Positions 46,462-57,205 of a stretch of 64,000 bases of DNA are shown here, in pieces. The DNA comes from Nissolia schottii (Eukaryota; Streptophyta; Magnoliopsida; Fabales; Fabaceae), in assembly GCA_003254905.1 (NCBI GenBank), contig QANU01102613.1:179214-243213 (forward strand), given 5' to 3'. The notes beneath the pieces were generated by a model. It ran no database searches. It was not told the origin of the DNA and saw nothing but the letters and a program-made list of their open reading frames with translations. Within the stretch, counting starts at the first letter, position 1; every line of letters starts with the position of its first letter. A program made the translations under genes and the position numbers.

Positions 46462-47529
46462 TGCTCAAAATTCCTTTTAGTTTTTTTAATTGCATCGATT
46501 AATTCAATTTGATTTTGTATTTTTCTTTTTAAATAATTTCACTCTCTAACTTTAGAACATGGTTACTTTTGTTTAGTCTCTTATTTCTTCCACTAATAAT
46601 CAAGTCATACTCATGTGATTATTAACGATACTAAAATGATGTCACTTTACATAATCACACATTGTTGAAATAATATTAAATAGGCTAAAATTCCTTATAG
46701 GTCCTCTAATTGTATCGATTTATTCAATTTGGTATTGTGTCTTTAAAAAAAATTAATTTCGTCCTCCAACTTTAAAACATAGTCACTTTCTTCTTTTGTT
46801 AGACCCTTACTTCTTTCACTAATGAACTACTGATGTGACTATCAACAGCACCAAAATGACGTCGCCTTGCGTGATACTAATTGTGTGGACCATACTTCTT
46901 CCTTGCCCAGCAGATTGTGATTCAGTTTATCCAATTTAGTTCAGCCTAAAACAGATCATCATCAATTGCTCTTACTGTTTGAGGCGTTTTTTGGTCTCTT
47001 TTGAATCATGAGATCAAGATCTACAAAGCATAATCATAAATTTTAAGAAAATTAATGGTTTTTTTTTTTTAAAAAAATTTCTGGTTTGCTCCAGGAAAAA
47101 AATGAGTGATTTTTCTCAAATTTTCAAGGATATCTCCCTCAAACCTCAACAAAATTTTCCTACCTTTGACTCTTTGATCTAAAAATGGAGAGCTATACAA
47201 AATCCCTAAGGAGGCTTTCTTCGTTTCAATCAAGACAATGTTTGAGTTGTGCCAAAATGAATATTCTCAAGCAGACTGGATTAGAGGACCAATTATTGAA
47301 TAAATCAATACAATTAGAGGATCAAATTAAATAAGCCGTTAAAATTGGAAGACCAGAAACAATGTCATTTAGGATCCAAACGAAGTCGTCCATCATGTTA
47401 TGTTAGTGGAAGAAGTAGGAAAAATGACTGCATTTTTAAGTTGGAGAGTGAAATTGAATTTTTTTCAAAGATACAATACCAAATTGAATAAACTAATACA
47501 ATTAGAGGATCAGAAAGATATTTTAGTCT
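46462..47529. mobile_element. MULE-like element with a doubled left arm
   Basis: The segment 46682-47529 has inverted arms of about 190 bp. CCTCTAATTGTAT, TTTATTCAATTTGGTATTGT and CTCCAACTTWAAAA appear at the left and, on the reverse strand, at the right. A further diverged direct copy of the left arm lies outside it at about 46462-46680. No transposase is visible between the arms. Long TIRs suggest a Mutator-like class, but no target duplication is clear. Confidence 0.55.
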
Positions 47530-48210
47530 TTTAAATATAATGATTATGTAATATGATAATTGATGAAGTTGATCAATATGTCAGGCATAATGTCAACTTT
47601 TGTAGTTCACAAACAATTAAAAAGAAGTATGAATAATGATTTCGTTAGGTGAAACTTAGCAAAATCATTAGCAATAATTTACAATACTATAGTGTGATTG
47701 TATTACTGGACAAAACTTTTAAAAATGGGAATATAAATATTATATATCCACACAAATTGGAATATATGCTGGTCCTGTAAGTTGTAACCCCTGAAAGTGT
47801 ATAATGTTCATGCATCTGCCCTAGTATACCCGTTGACAATATTCTTTTAAAGTATGAGATGGGCCATGCTTATGGAATTTAGATTTTCCATTCACCTATT
47901 ACTTACGTCACCTTGATTAGGCACTAGCTATATATTAATTTGTAGCCGCATTATGTAGCTCTCGACAACAAAGCTTGGTAAATCTATTCATTGTCTAAGG
48001 CTGAAGAAGAATCCATTCATTCTTAAAAAATCATATATATAGACTATAGTCATTTTCGGTCAAAAAGACAAAGGATGTTTACTAATAATTAATTTAACCT
48101 AATCTTAATTATTTCTCCTACTCTCACCTTGCTCGTAGTTATCATGCTACAAGAATTCTTTTGATTAAAAACTGTGTACCTTGTTCAATTATTGTTTTAT
48201 TTTAAGGGTG
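47530..48210. other. Intergenic DNA, nothing recognised
   Basis: AT-rich sequence without a supported gene or repeat. Confidence 0.5.
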
Positions 48211-49290
48211 TTGCTACATGTACACCTCAAATACTGTCATTGTATTGTCAACTAAGCAATTTTATACATAGGACTCATTAACAAAACTCACGGGACTCAT
48301 GTTCCATACTCTCCACCTTCCACTCTTACATCGTGTGCACCCACTCTACCGCTGTGCACAAACTTTTTGAACTGTTATGCACAAACTTTTTCAACTATTG
48401 TGCACAAATATTTTCAACTGTTGTGCACACACTTTTTCAACTGTTATGCACAAACATTTTGAACTAATTAAAATGTTTGTGCACAACAGTTGAAAAAGTT
48501 TGTGCACAACAGTTCAAAATATTTGTGCACCATAATAAAAAGTTTGTGCATATTAGTCAAAAATATTTGTGTAATATGTTAAAAATGTTTGTGCATGTAC
48601 CTATGAATGTTAGTGCACAACAATAAGTATTTGTGTACGTCAGTTAAAAATGAATTGATAAACAACATTTTAAATATTTTTTCGCGATAGTTAAAAATGT
48701 TTGTAAGTTATAGTTAAAAATGTTTGTGCACGGTAGCTGTGAATGTTTGTACATAATAGTTTAAAATGTTTGTGCATGATAGTTAAAAATGTTTGTGCAT
48801 GTTTTAAAACAAGATAACATATTTAGATACCGTGCACAAATATTTTCATATATTGTGCACAAACATTTTCAACTGTAGCACTCAAACATTAACAACAACA
48901 ATGTACAAACAACTTAGTAGTTGATGAGGAGCTATTCCTATCAAAATAAACACATGAATTCCTTTCAAAGTTTTACAGAACTATATCTAGACTCCATGGA
49001 TGAGCTTGTTAAAAATAGAAAATGAAATGAAGGAAGAAGATGAAGAAGACGATGATAAGGACGAAGAGCTACGATGCGGACGAAGAAGAAAAAGAACGAT
49101 GGTGACGTTGACGAATGATGATGAGGAGAACAATGACGAAGAAAGAAGAAGAAGAATGAAGGTTGCGTTGGAGCTAGGAGTTTTAGGTTGAGTAGGCACG
49201 TGAAAGTTTGTTATAATATTGTAGTGAGCACATGGGGTAGCCATATAAAATCATTGGTTGGCAGTACGGTAGCAAGTTGTTAGGTATACA
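48211..49290. mobile_element. Element rich in GTGCACAAAC repeats, family D copy 1
   Basis: The left edge TTGCTACATGTACACCTCAA and the right edge, reverse complement TTGGTGTATACCTAACAACT, are related in inverted orientation. Both continue into text ending GYCAAC. Between 48350 and 48900 a 21-24-bp unit (AAAATGTTTGTGCACAACAG and variants) recurs many times, first in one orientation and then the other. A GAAGAAGA/GACGAT-rich purine tract lies at 49010-49170. No real coding region is present; the acidic frame at 49000-49191 comes from that tract. Confidence 0.55.
48401..48529. repeat. Near-perfect 60-bp hairpin
   Basis: The arms 48401-48460 and 48470-48529 are reverse complements with only three mismatches over 60 positions, around a 9-base loop (GAACTAATT). 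Each arm is made of about three GTGCACAAAC-type units. Confidence 0.85.
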
Positions 49291-49539
49291 CCAATCATTT
49301 CTATTTTTTAAAATTATTATATACTTTTTTTTGACAAGACAATTATTATTAAAGGAAACAAATATAAAAAGGGGTCCAAAGGAAAATAGGAAAGAAATAG
49401 ATGGGATATCTCAAATGGCATTAGCCTAAGAAAAATAAAAAAAAGAAATAATTATTTTGAGTCTCTTCCGCTCTTCACAGGGAATTACTATCTAATGGTG
49501 AAAGGCAGCGATCCCTTTTTGGATAATTATGCACCATGA

Positions 49540-50456
49540 GTAGGGATGTCAAAAATTCTCATCAAAGGGGAAACTTGTGGGAATTGCCTGTACGGGGCTT
49601 CCCAAGGGCCAGGGTTTTTATCCCCAGGGGGCGGGGATGGGGCTAAAATCTTCCCGTGACACATTTGTGGATAGGGATGAGGATCATACTCCCCGCCTCG
49701 TGAATACATCGTATAGTTAAAAAGCCTAAAATGCCCTTGCTTAGTCTTTGAAAAGTCCATATACACACACACTTTTTATGATATTTCACACTTTATTTAA
49801 TTAAAAACTAAAAAAAAAGTATAAAACTTAACAAAATCCGTAATCCCCCGTTTATCCCAATCATCTAGATCTGTAGCCTCCTGCTCGTCTCTTTCTCTCG
49901 ATAGTTTCTCCTCTCTCGCTGACTGCTCTCTTGTCTCACACTCTGCTCTCTGCTTTCTCGTCCCTTTCTACGCTCCGCTCAATGATATAACCACAAGCAG
50001 CAACAACTACGTACGAGTCGTTGTGTCCACCCTTAGTCTCCCGTCGTTATTTTCCCATATTCCTATTATATATGTACCTTAAGGTAACTCCCCCTCCTCA
50101 TTTATTTTTGTTTAAGCGCCATAAATGATGGCCATGATCTTGCTTATCTTCCAATAGCAGAACTTTGTTGAACTCCTTGCTCAAGTACTGTCGCGTCCCT
50201 TTGATGATGAGAAGGTTTGTTCTGATTCTGATTTAGGGGTTTGTTAATTTTTGTGTAAGCGAAAATGTTGCCGTTATTGCTTGGGTTGTGGTTCTTGTAG
50301 ATCTGTAATTTTCAATTTTTCAAAGAGCTTTTGTAATTTTTCAATATTTTTTTAAAAATATTTTCCACCCCATGGGGAGCCTTGGGATGGCAGGGAGGGA
50401 ACGTGGATGGGGCAAAATTCCTCCCGCAGACCATGGGATGCCCACGTACACATGGC
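49540..50456. mobile_element. Probable hAT-like non-autonomous element
   Basis: The left edge TAGGGATGTCAAAAATTCTC is a hAT-type terminus. Subterminal text is rich in GGGGCGGGGATGGGG. At the right (50365-50456) the reverse complement has the related GCGGGAGGAATTTTGCCCCA and GGGGTGGAAAATATTTTTA motifs. The right terminus and the target duplication are not certain. No transposase is visible. Confidence 0.45.
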
Positions 50457-51204
50457 TAGCATGATTACTCTCCTCACAATGCATTTCTTCATCTATACAT
50501 TGCTTATTCAGACCAATGTCCATGTCTTCGTCCATGCATGTTCTGTATTTAGTTTCTTTATCGTGTGACCTGGCCAGTTGTTTCAGTTTCATCATCTTGT
50601 GTGCCTATTCTCCTTATTCCCAACAGGTCCTTCATTCAGTGCCAAGTTTCCAATCCTGGTCGATCTCCATTGTTTTTTCAACGTAAGTGATGAAGAAGAT
50701 GTCATCATCAAGTTTATTCAGCTAATAGTTTGGCTTTATGGGCTCTCTCTTTCCAACAATCATTCATGTTGTTCATTGCGCTTGAATTTTCTTTCATTAG
50801 ATTTGGCTCTGTGAGCTCCCTCCTTACATCAACATTATCCACGTTTTCCTTCATTGAAAGGTTTGAAAGCAACAATGGATACTTATCGATTTCGGCTTCT
50901 TTCTTTTGTCATTTATAGCAAAGTCAACGTACGTTGTGTTGTTTGGATTGAGATTCTCCTTGCTCTCTTCAATGCGCCTACCAAATTGTTCAGCCTTGAG
51001 CCGGGGACTTTGTTTCTCTCCCCTTGTTACACCAATTGCTATATCTTCTAATGATACATTGCATAATCTAGCCTCATGACCTAGATTACCACAATATATA
51101 GTAAAAATAGTCCCTAATTCACGTATCAGTGATAATTCTAACACTTTATTGCTAGGACGTGTAATTTTTAACAAGCCTTGAAGGATTTGCGTTATATCTA
51201 ACAA
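50457..51204 (-). pseudogene. LINE ORF1-like zinc-knuckle fragment
   Basis: The minus strand at 50851-51204 encodes YCGNLGHEARLC followed by QSPRLKAEQFGRRIEES. This is the layout of the CCHC knuckle plus W/RLKA segment found at the end of plant LINE ORF1 (DUF4283/zf-CCHC_4 type). The first knuckle Cys is missing: the residue at its usual place (three before the conserved Cys) is Thr, not Cys. Similar weak coding text continues toward 50457, where the hAT-like element begins. No reverse transcriptase is present. Confidence 0.4.
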
Positions 51205-51429
51205 GCCTTGAAGGGTTTGCCTTGAAGGATTGAGTTACATCAAGGTATGAAATAAAGGATTTCTACTAAATCTTTTATTTTAGATTACAAAAATGATGAT
51301 CATAAGAATTCTAAATTTATGAAATACTTACAAATGGCCTTGCCTATTGTAGATTTTTCTTCTATTAAAAATATTTATTACATTCTAATTAAAAAACTTA
51401 ATTTCCACCACTACAATTTTTTTACAGCG
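51205..51429. other. Spacer, nothing recognised
   Basis: A short AATCTAACAAGCCTTGAAGG-like unit occurs twice near 51160-51225. Nothing else is recognised. Confidence 0.4.
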
Positions 51430-52090
51430 CTGCTAGGGGTAAACCTAAATATTGTCAACCGTGCTACCAACTCATAATTTATACATATAGTGACATTCAG
51501 TACACAAACTTTTGCATATACATGCAAAAAAAATTTCTACACATATGCACAAACTTTTTAAATACGAAACCAAATTAAACCGGATTTGCGGTGTATTAAA
51601 TAATGAAAAGTAATTATTGTACTCTCTTTCCATCTCTCTACTCACACTTTTAAGGGCGTAGACTCACTCTCTACCATGCACAAACATTTTAAATCATATG
51701 CAATAACTGTTGAAGTGACGTGCCCAAACTTTTCAACAAAAAAAAAAATATGATGGAAACATAAACAAAAACAAGACGAAGAAGAAAACTTTTGAACAAG
51801 AATACACGAAATTTTCTATACACTTCCACAAACTTTTGACCAACTAGACATGCACTAACTTTTGAACAAACATGCACAAATTTTTCTGCACACATGTACA
51901 AACTTTTGAAAAACCAAAAAATAATAAATATGATGGAAACAAAAATGAAAACTCTTAGATTCATAAAGAATAAGATGGGGGAAGAAGAGAAAAAAAACTC
52001 AAAAATAAGAAAAAAAAAGTAGAAGATGCACGTGTTAAAGACGGTGGGTCAATTGTTGACAAATTTTGAGTTGTACGCATAAAATTTCTT
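51430..52090. mobile_element. GTGCACAAAC-family element, family D copy 2
   Basis: The left edge (GTAAACCTAAATATTGTCAA, then CCGTGCTACCAACTCATA) resembles the edges of 48211-49290. The right edge, reverse complement GTACAACTCAAAATTTGTCA, is its inverted counterpart. The interior repeats CACAAACTTTT units. The segment 51446-51560 matches the reverse complement of 57070-57205 closely. Confidence 0.5.
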
Positions 52091-52454
52091 TTTTTTAATA
52101 TCTTTTTTAAATCACAACATTTTAGAACTACCACTACATATTTATTTTTTAAAATCTTTTTTAAATTATAATAGTTTAGAAATATTGTTAAAAAAATTAA
52201 AAATTAATGTTTTTTAGAGTTTTTAACAATATTTTTACTAACTTTGTTTTTATGCTATATCCCTAAACATTTTAATAAATTTTTTTAATAATTTATTAAC
52301 ATCAATTATGTTATTGTATATTAATATTATATGTACCAAAAAAAAATGTTATAGTATATTATGACGTTAACAGGTTGTGATTGTTCATTTAGAGAACTTA
52401 AGTTCGAATTCCACTTTCAACGATTTTTGAAAGATTTTAATTTTGACGTATTAT
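52091..52454. other. AT-rich spacer
   Basis: No gene is supported. AAGTTCGAATTCC near 52390-52403 resembles a tRNA B box and may be the trace of another SINE. Confidence 0.4.
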
Positions 52455-52467
52455 TGGTGTGAAATTT

Positions 52468-52653
52468 ATTTTTTATTAGGTTGCCTGCCCGGTATCCAAG
52501 GCTTAGCCTTGACTATTCCAGGTCGATCCGGGTCGCGCACCTGGCTATGGCGGATGAGTCTCTCAGTGGGGATAACTGGATACATAACGTCTCGAACTCG
52601 GGAACTTACTTAAGCGATACCAAACTGCTTACCACTTGGACCAACCCCGTTAG
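52468..52653 (-). mobile_element. tRNA-derived SINE
   Basis: On the minus strand the element opens CTAACGGGGTTGGTCCAAGT, with an A-box-like TTGGTCCAAGTGG. A B-box-like GTTCGAGAC follows about 50 bases later (52589-52597). It ends in an AATAAAAAAT tail. A perfect 13-bp target duplication, TGGTGTGAAATTT, flanks it at 52455-52467 and 52654-52666. At 186 bp, with Pol III-type boxes and an A-rich tail, it fits a plant SINE; the named family is not determined. Confidence 0.8.
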
Positions 52654-52666
52654 TGGTGTGAAATTT

Positions 52667-53939
52667 TTTTATCTAGTCATTCTATTATGTATCGTACCAA
52701 GATAAATGAGTGATTGAAAAGTTCAATATATAGTATATATTAATTAGATAAAAAGTGTAAAATCACTTTGATTTTTTTATTCTAAAATCACTTTACATTA
52801 TATTTAAATTATTAAATATATAAATATGATAAGAGTTTAATTTCTATGTATTGAATTTGTAAAAGAAAAATTTACATTGTTATTTAATTAAGTTCTTTTA
52901 TATGCATGAATTTTAGAGTAATGAGTGTATGTAAGAGATAAACATGTTTGTTGATGTCATGATTGTTAACCTTTCAAGTTAACTTTTAAATACTTATGAG
53001 CTTACGATTCTACTATATAAAAATGAGTTAACTATTATGTAAGCTCTTTTATGTATAAACTCACATGAGTTTAAGTAAATCCGATAAAAATTAATTTCGA
53101 GTTTACGATTTTAAATTAACACCTATTTTTTCTTCAAAATGTAAAAAATTGGTAACTTTGGTTAGATACTTAATTGAATTGTTTATGTTAAATAATATAA
53201 ATTGACTTTATTAAGCTAACTTTATATATTTATAATGATTGAGTTATGTTTTATTGAAATACAAAGTAATACACGGACAAAATAAAGTATGACACAACAA
53301 TTATGAATTAATGTAAATTTTATAATATTTCTTTTAATTTTTTAATATAAAGGTATCATTGTTCAATAACAATGATAAATACAACCACTACATAAAATAA
53401 TCTATTCTCCGCTTAAAGATATATTGTATCAAGAAAAAAAATACGTTGGTGTTATAGGTAAATGCAGGCATTTAAGTATGGCTGACACCCGCTAAGCTAG
53501 GGTTAGTGAATTATTTTTTAGATGACAAAAACTTGATAATTGAAACACTGATATATCATTAGTTGTCCGTAGTCATGAATGTGATCATTCACCCGAAGAG
53601 GTAGAAGATACGAATCTGATAGTTGCAATGATGTTCTCTCTGATCTGATACTAGATTTGTGGTTTTAAAACGTGATCCACAATAACAAAAGAATAGTGGA
53701 CTAGTTGGATGAGCTAATTTGACCACACCTTCTTTTGTCCTTTTTGTTTTTTGGTACATTCACCTTTTTTGGTATTATGCTGCTTTTGAACTTGATCTAA
53801 CCTACCGATGAGTCATGAATTGAATTCTCAAAGGGTATTAACATTTAAGTGGTTTTGATGGTAGTAGAATTTGAAAATATGGTTGGAGGATATAAGGGTG
53901 AAATCATTATTTCATCTAGCGATTTTAGGTTTATTAAAA
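52667..53939. other. AT-rich intergenic DNA, nothing recognised
   Basis: No gene or named repeat is supported. Confidence 0.55.
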
Positions 53940-54115
53940 AAAAATTTGGGGTCTGAAATCGTCATAAGGGGTGGGGGATTTCATTCCCTTTTTTTTAAAA
54001 AAAAATTTCGGAGTTTGAAATCGTTATAGGGGTAATGATTTCAGCCTCTTTTTTTTAAAAAAGAAAATTTCAGGGGCTGAAGTCACCACCCCTATGACAA
54101 TTTCAACCCCAAAAA
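53940..54115. repeat. Relative of the TGAAATCGCC hairpin repeat
   Basis: Three blocks of GGTCTGAAATCGTCAT-, GTTTGAAATCGTTAT- and GGGCTGAAGTCACCAC-type text are separated by T/A runs of 15-20 bases. They parallel 6841-6960, which also has T/A runs between TGAAATCG blocks. The repeat class is unknown. Confidence 0.45.
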
Positions 54116-56064
54116 TCATACATCTGTAAATTAATTGTATTGCTCATGTTATGAGAAAATAACCTTTGGAAAGCAATATAAAAATAAAAAAAAACCTTCT
54201 CAAAGTACTTTGTGAGAATGTGAGAAAGTGCGAAATTATACGTCCTTAAATCAATAAATTATATTTTCTGAGTTTCTTTTAAAATGATTTAAGAGTGCAC
54301 AACCCTTCATTTTAAAATGTCAATATCTTAGATTAACCACAAATTAATGAGTAGGACGACCCCTTCTGTCGTCTTCAGATTCGCTGGATTTGCATTTTGG
54401 CCGTTTTGTGCGCTTCCCTGTTGAGAATATGATGTCTAGCATGTTGAGTCATGATGATGTTGGATCAAGCGATGCTAGATCAGGTTGCGTCAATATCTTG
54501 TTGGAAAAAACATGTAGCGGATTGGCCCTAAATGATCACGAGTAATTACTGCACAGGAGAGAGCACACACAAATAAATATGGTACGGCAAAAACATACTT
54601 ACATCCATTAAGAGGAACCTATTTCATTATAAGAGCAATAATTAAACCATACAAGAATAATGAAAGTTTGAACCTAAACTCGACTCAAATTCATTGTACA
54701 CACTCTTTCATAAATAGAATTAATCTCCCTCACTCGCTAATAATCCTTGCATACTGCAATTTTATCTGTGTACGTCATTAACCCTTAATGTAGATCTTAT
54801 TTATAACCACTCAATCCTTAACCTCCAAATTGTTATACTTGCTCCTCACCGGGCCAACTTGCTCACCAAGTAATAGCTATTAAAATAATTTTTTAATTAA
54901 GGAATTTTTACTTGAGCCAATTAAAAATACCAAGATATCTCATCTTCGGTGGAAGGGCGGCTCGAATAACGTCTTTTGAGGGAGGCGGAGGATCGCCATA
55001 GTGGTGTGATTTTTCCCTTGCCTTGGTCACCAGCCTCTCATCCGTGTGGCGTTTTGCTATTAAATTTTTGGCCATGTGCTTTTCATCTGTGCAGTGGTGT
55101 GTTGCAATTTGTGGTGGTAGGGAGGCGGTAGTGCCTGTCGCTAGTTGAGTTGTGGAGACACCAGCACTACCAAAATGACAGAGGTGAGACCCTGTAAGAG
55201 GTTTGGGTTTGAAATTTTCATGGGCTACAAGGAAAAGAGGTGAAGTTTCATGCTGCGATTTTGTTAATTTTCACGGATTGATCTGCCCATTATCGCTTCC
55301 AAGCGGCAAGTTTGTATCTTGGCGTCTCTCTGCCATGGTTGGATAATTGTGTTATTTTTGCGACCCTTTGAGCTGAATTTGTGGGTGTTGAGTTTTGATG
55401 TTGTCATATTTTTGTTTGTGCATTTTGACCTTTTGGGCCTGATTGTTTGTTCCTCAGTTTGAGATGTTGGTTTAGGGGTGATTTATGTATATATGTCGTC
55501 ATTTTGTTCAGTTGAATCTGATTTTTGTTAGATGGCCTTGTTCCCATCTTGATTATTCACTTTATGAGAGATTTAAATGTTTATCAATTCTCGGAAGAAA
55601 AATAAATAGGAAGAAGCATCTGGAGATTTTGGGCAAAAAGTCCAAAAGAGATGGAAGCGTTTTTTCGTAAGAGGATATTCTCAAAGAAGCCTTGGAAAAA
55701 TTTGGAGTTGAAGGCCAACTGTGATGATGAGGTTATTAGGGCTTTAGCTAATATGATTGCCCCAAGTGGGTCAAAATGTACTCAGGTTACGACTTTGCTA
55801 AGGAGTTGTTAAGGAATCAACTGTGATTGCACATGAGTTTAGCGTGACTGATCGTGAGATTGACACGAATGTTCAAGACTGCTCAGGATTGTGTGTTGCC
55901 TAAACGTGTATGTACTGTAATTCGGAAGGAAAAGAGAAAATGAGCATGTCTTATAAAATAAAATCTACAATTGTGTTGTTGGTGGCATTAAAAGCTGCTA
56001 AAGAACCCACTACGCATGGTCTTATTAGTGGTTTCTCTCTTTTGCAAATTAATATGGTTCTTTT
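54116..56064. other. Intergenic DNA with an unidentified GC-richer tract
   Basis: From about 54940 to 55450 the sequence is GC-richer and resembles a leader region. The plus strand at about 55640-55810 can be read as an open stretch (AFFRKRIFSKKPWKNLELKA...) of no recognised family. It may be the remains of a LINE or a processed transcript. No confident gene. Confidence 0.3.
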
Positions 56065-56291
56065 CAAAAATGCTACATGTACACCCAATTTCATACACTC
56101 ATACATACACCATTAATAATGTACAAACTTTATTTTCACGAGTGCACAAATATTACAAACTTGTAAATGATACTCTCAGCTATACCTAATTAAGTGCACA
56201 AACATTACATGAGTTAAAACACAAATTTTATGTATATAAGTACGAGGTGTATGTATGGTGTATGATTTTTTGTGTACGTGTAGCAGAACTC
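56065..56291 (+). mobile_element. 227-bp inverted-repeat element, family C copy 2
   Basis: The ends are inverted: TGCTACATGTACAC at the left and, on the reverse strand, TGCTACACGTACAC at the right. GGTTCTTTT flanks it directly at 56056-56064 and 56292-56300, a perfect 9-bp target duplication that suggests a Mutator-like MITE. It aligns end to end with the reverse complement of 30608-30834. It is non-coding, with GTGCACAAA motifs inside. Confidence 0.8.
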
Positions 56292-56472
56292 GGTTCTTTT
56301 TGCGGTACTCATATTTTTATAAGGGTATCAATATCTCTTTATATTTTAACAGTTGTGATTTATTTTTAAATTTAAAATAATAAGTATTTAGAGTTAATGA
56401 GACATATGACTGATTCTTAATTATAGAAAATCATAGGGTACCGATATGATGGAGTATTGGAGTAATGCCCAA

Positions 56473-56474
<2 letters not shown>

Positions 56475-56513
<39 letters not shown>
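56475..56513. repeat. (TA)n microsatellite
   Basis: An uninterrupted TA dinucleotide run of about 38 bases. Confidence 0.95.
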
Positions 56514-56515
<2 letters not shown>

Positions 56516-57069
56516 TCACTAGATTTTCTTTTATTACCCATCATTTTATGTATTAAATGAAATAAATATACATTAATGTTTGTGGGTAAGACATTAAATG
56601 AAAGAAATATAGATCAGATAGAAAATACTAATCTGATGGCTAAAGTTTCGCTCTCTCTGATACCAAATTTGATGTTTAAAAAAAAAAAAAAGCATGGTCT
56701 TCTCGGCGTTGGATTGGGGGCTTTGTTCGATGCTTGCAATTTGAACACAATTTTTCATCATGAGAAATTTTTGTGGATGTAGTTAAGATTACATAATGAA
56801 TGACATTTTAGTTATAAATGATTCTTTTTAATATAAAAATTGAAATATTATTTATATATTGTATAGTTTAAAACACATTTAGCATGACGTTTCGAGATAA
56901 AAAAGAATTTTTCTTTTGTGGTTACTTCATTTCATTTGAAACTAAAGACTATTGTAGGAAGACATACATACTCTTAGAGCAAACCCTGAACTCTAAAAAT
57001 AATAAACTTCCATGTGTCGTATTATGGGTAATTTACTTTGATGGAGATCATGATTTGGTTTCATATTTA
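56514..57069. other. AT-rich intergenic DNA, nothing recognised
   Basis: No gene or named repeat is supported. Confidence 0.5.
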
Positions 57070-57205
57070 AAAAAGTTGTACATGAGTGTAAAAAAAGTTT
57101 GTGCATATATATGCAAAAGTTTGTACACTCAGTGTCACTATGTAAACCATGAATTGGTAACATGGTTGGCAACATTTGAATTTTACATCTATTATTACTC
57201 AAAAT
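57070..57205 (-). repeat. Partial family D element
   Basis: The reverse complement contains TTGCCAACCATGTTACCAAT, ACATAGTGACACTGAGTGTA and CAAACTTTTGCATATATATG, in the same order as 51455-51560. This is a truncated, inverted copy of the left part of that element. Confidence 0.55.

Noticed and set aside
48350-48900. CRISPR-like regularly spaced short repeats
   Set aside because: Units are contiguous, diverged and present in both orientations without unique spacers, and the context is a plant nuclear genome.
49000-49191. Acidic Glu/Asp-rich open frame
   Set aside because: It is a translation of a GAAGAAGAT-type purine tract inside a repeat element, with no start context or domain.
52580-52650. 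Possible tRNA gene on the minus strand
   Set aside because: The A and B boxes are part of a 186-bp SINE with an A-rich tail and target duplication. No complete cloverleaf is apparent.
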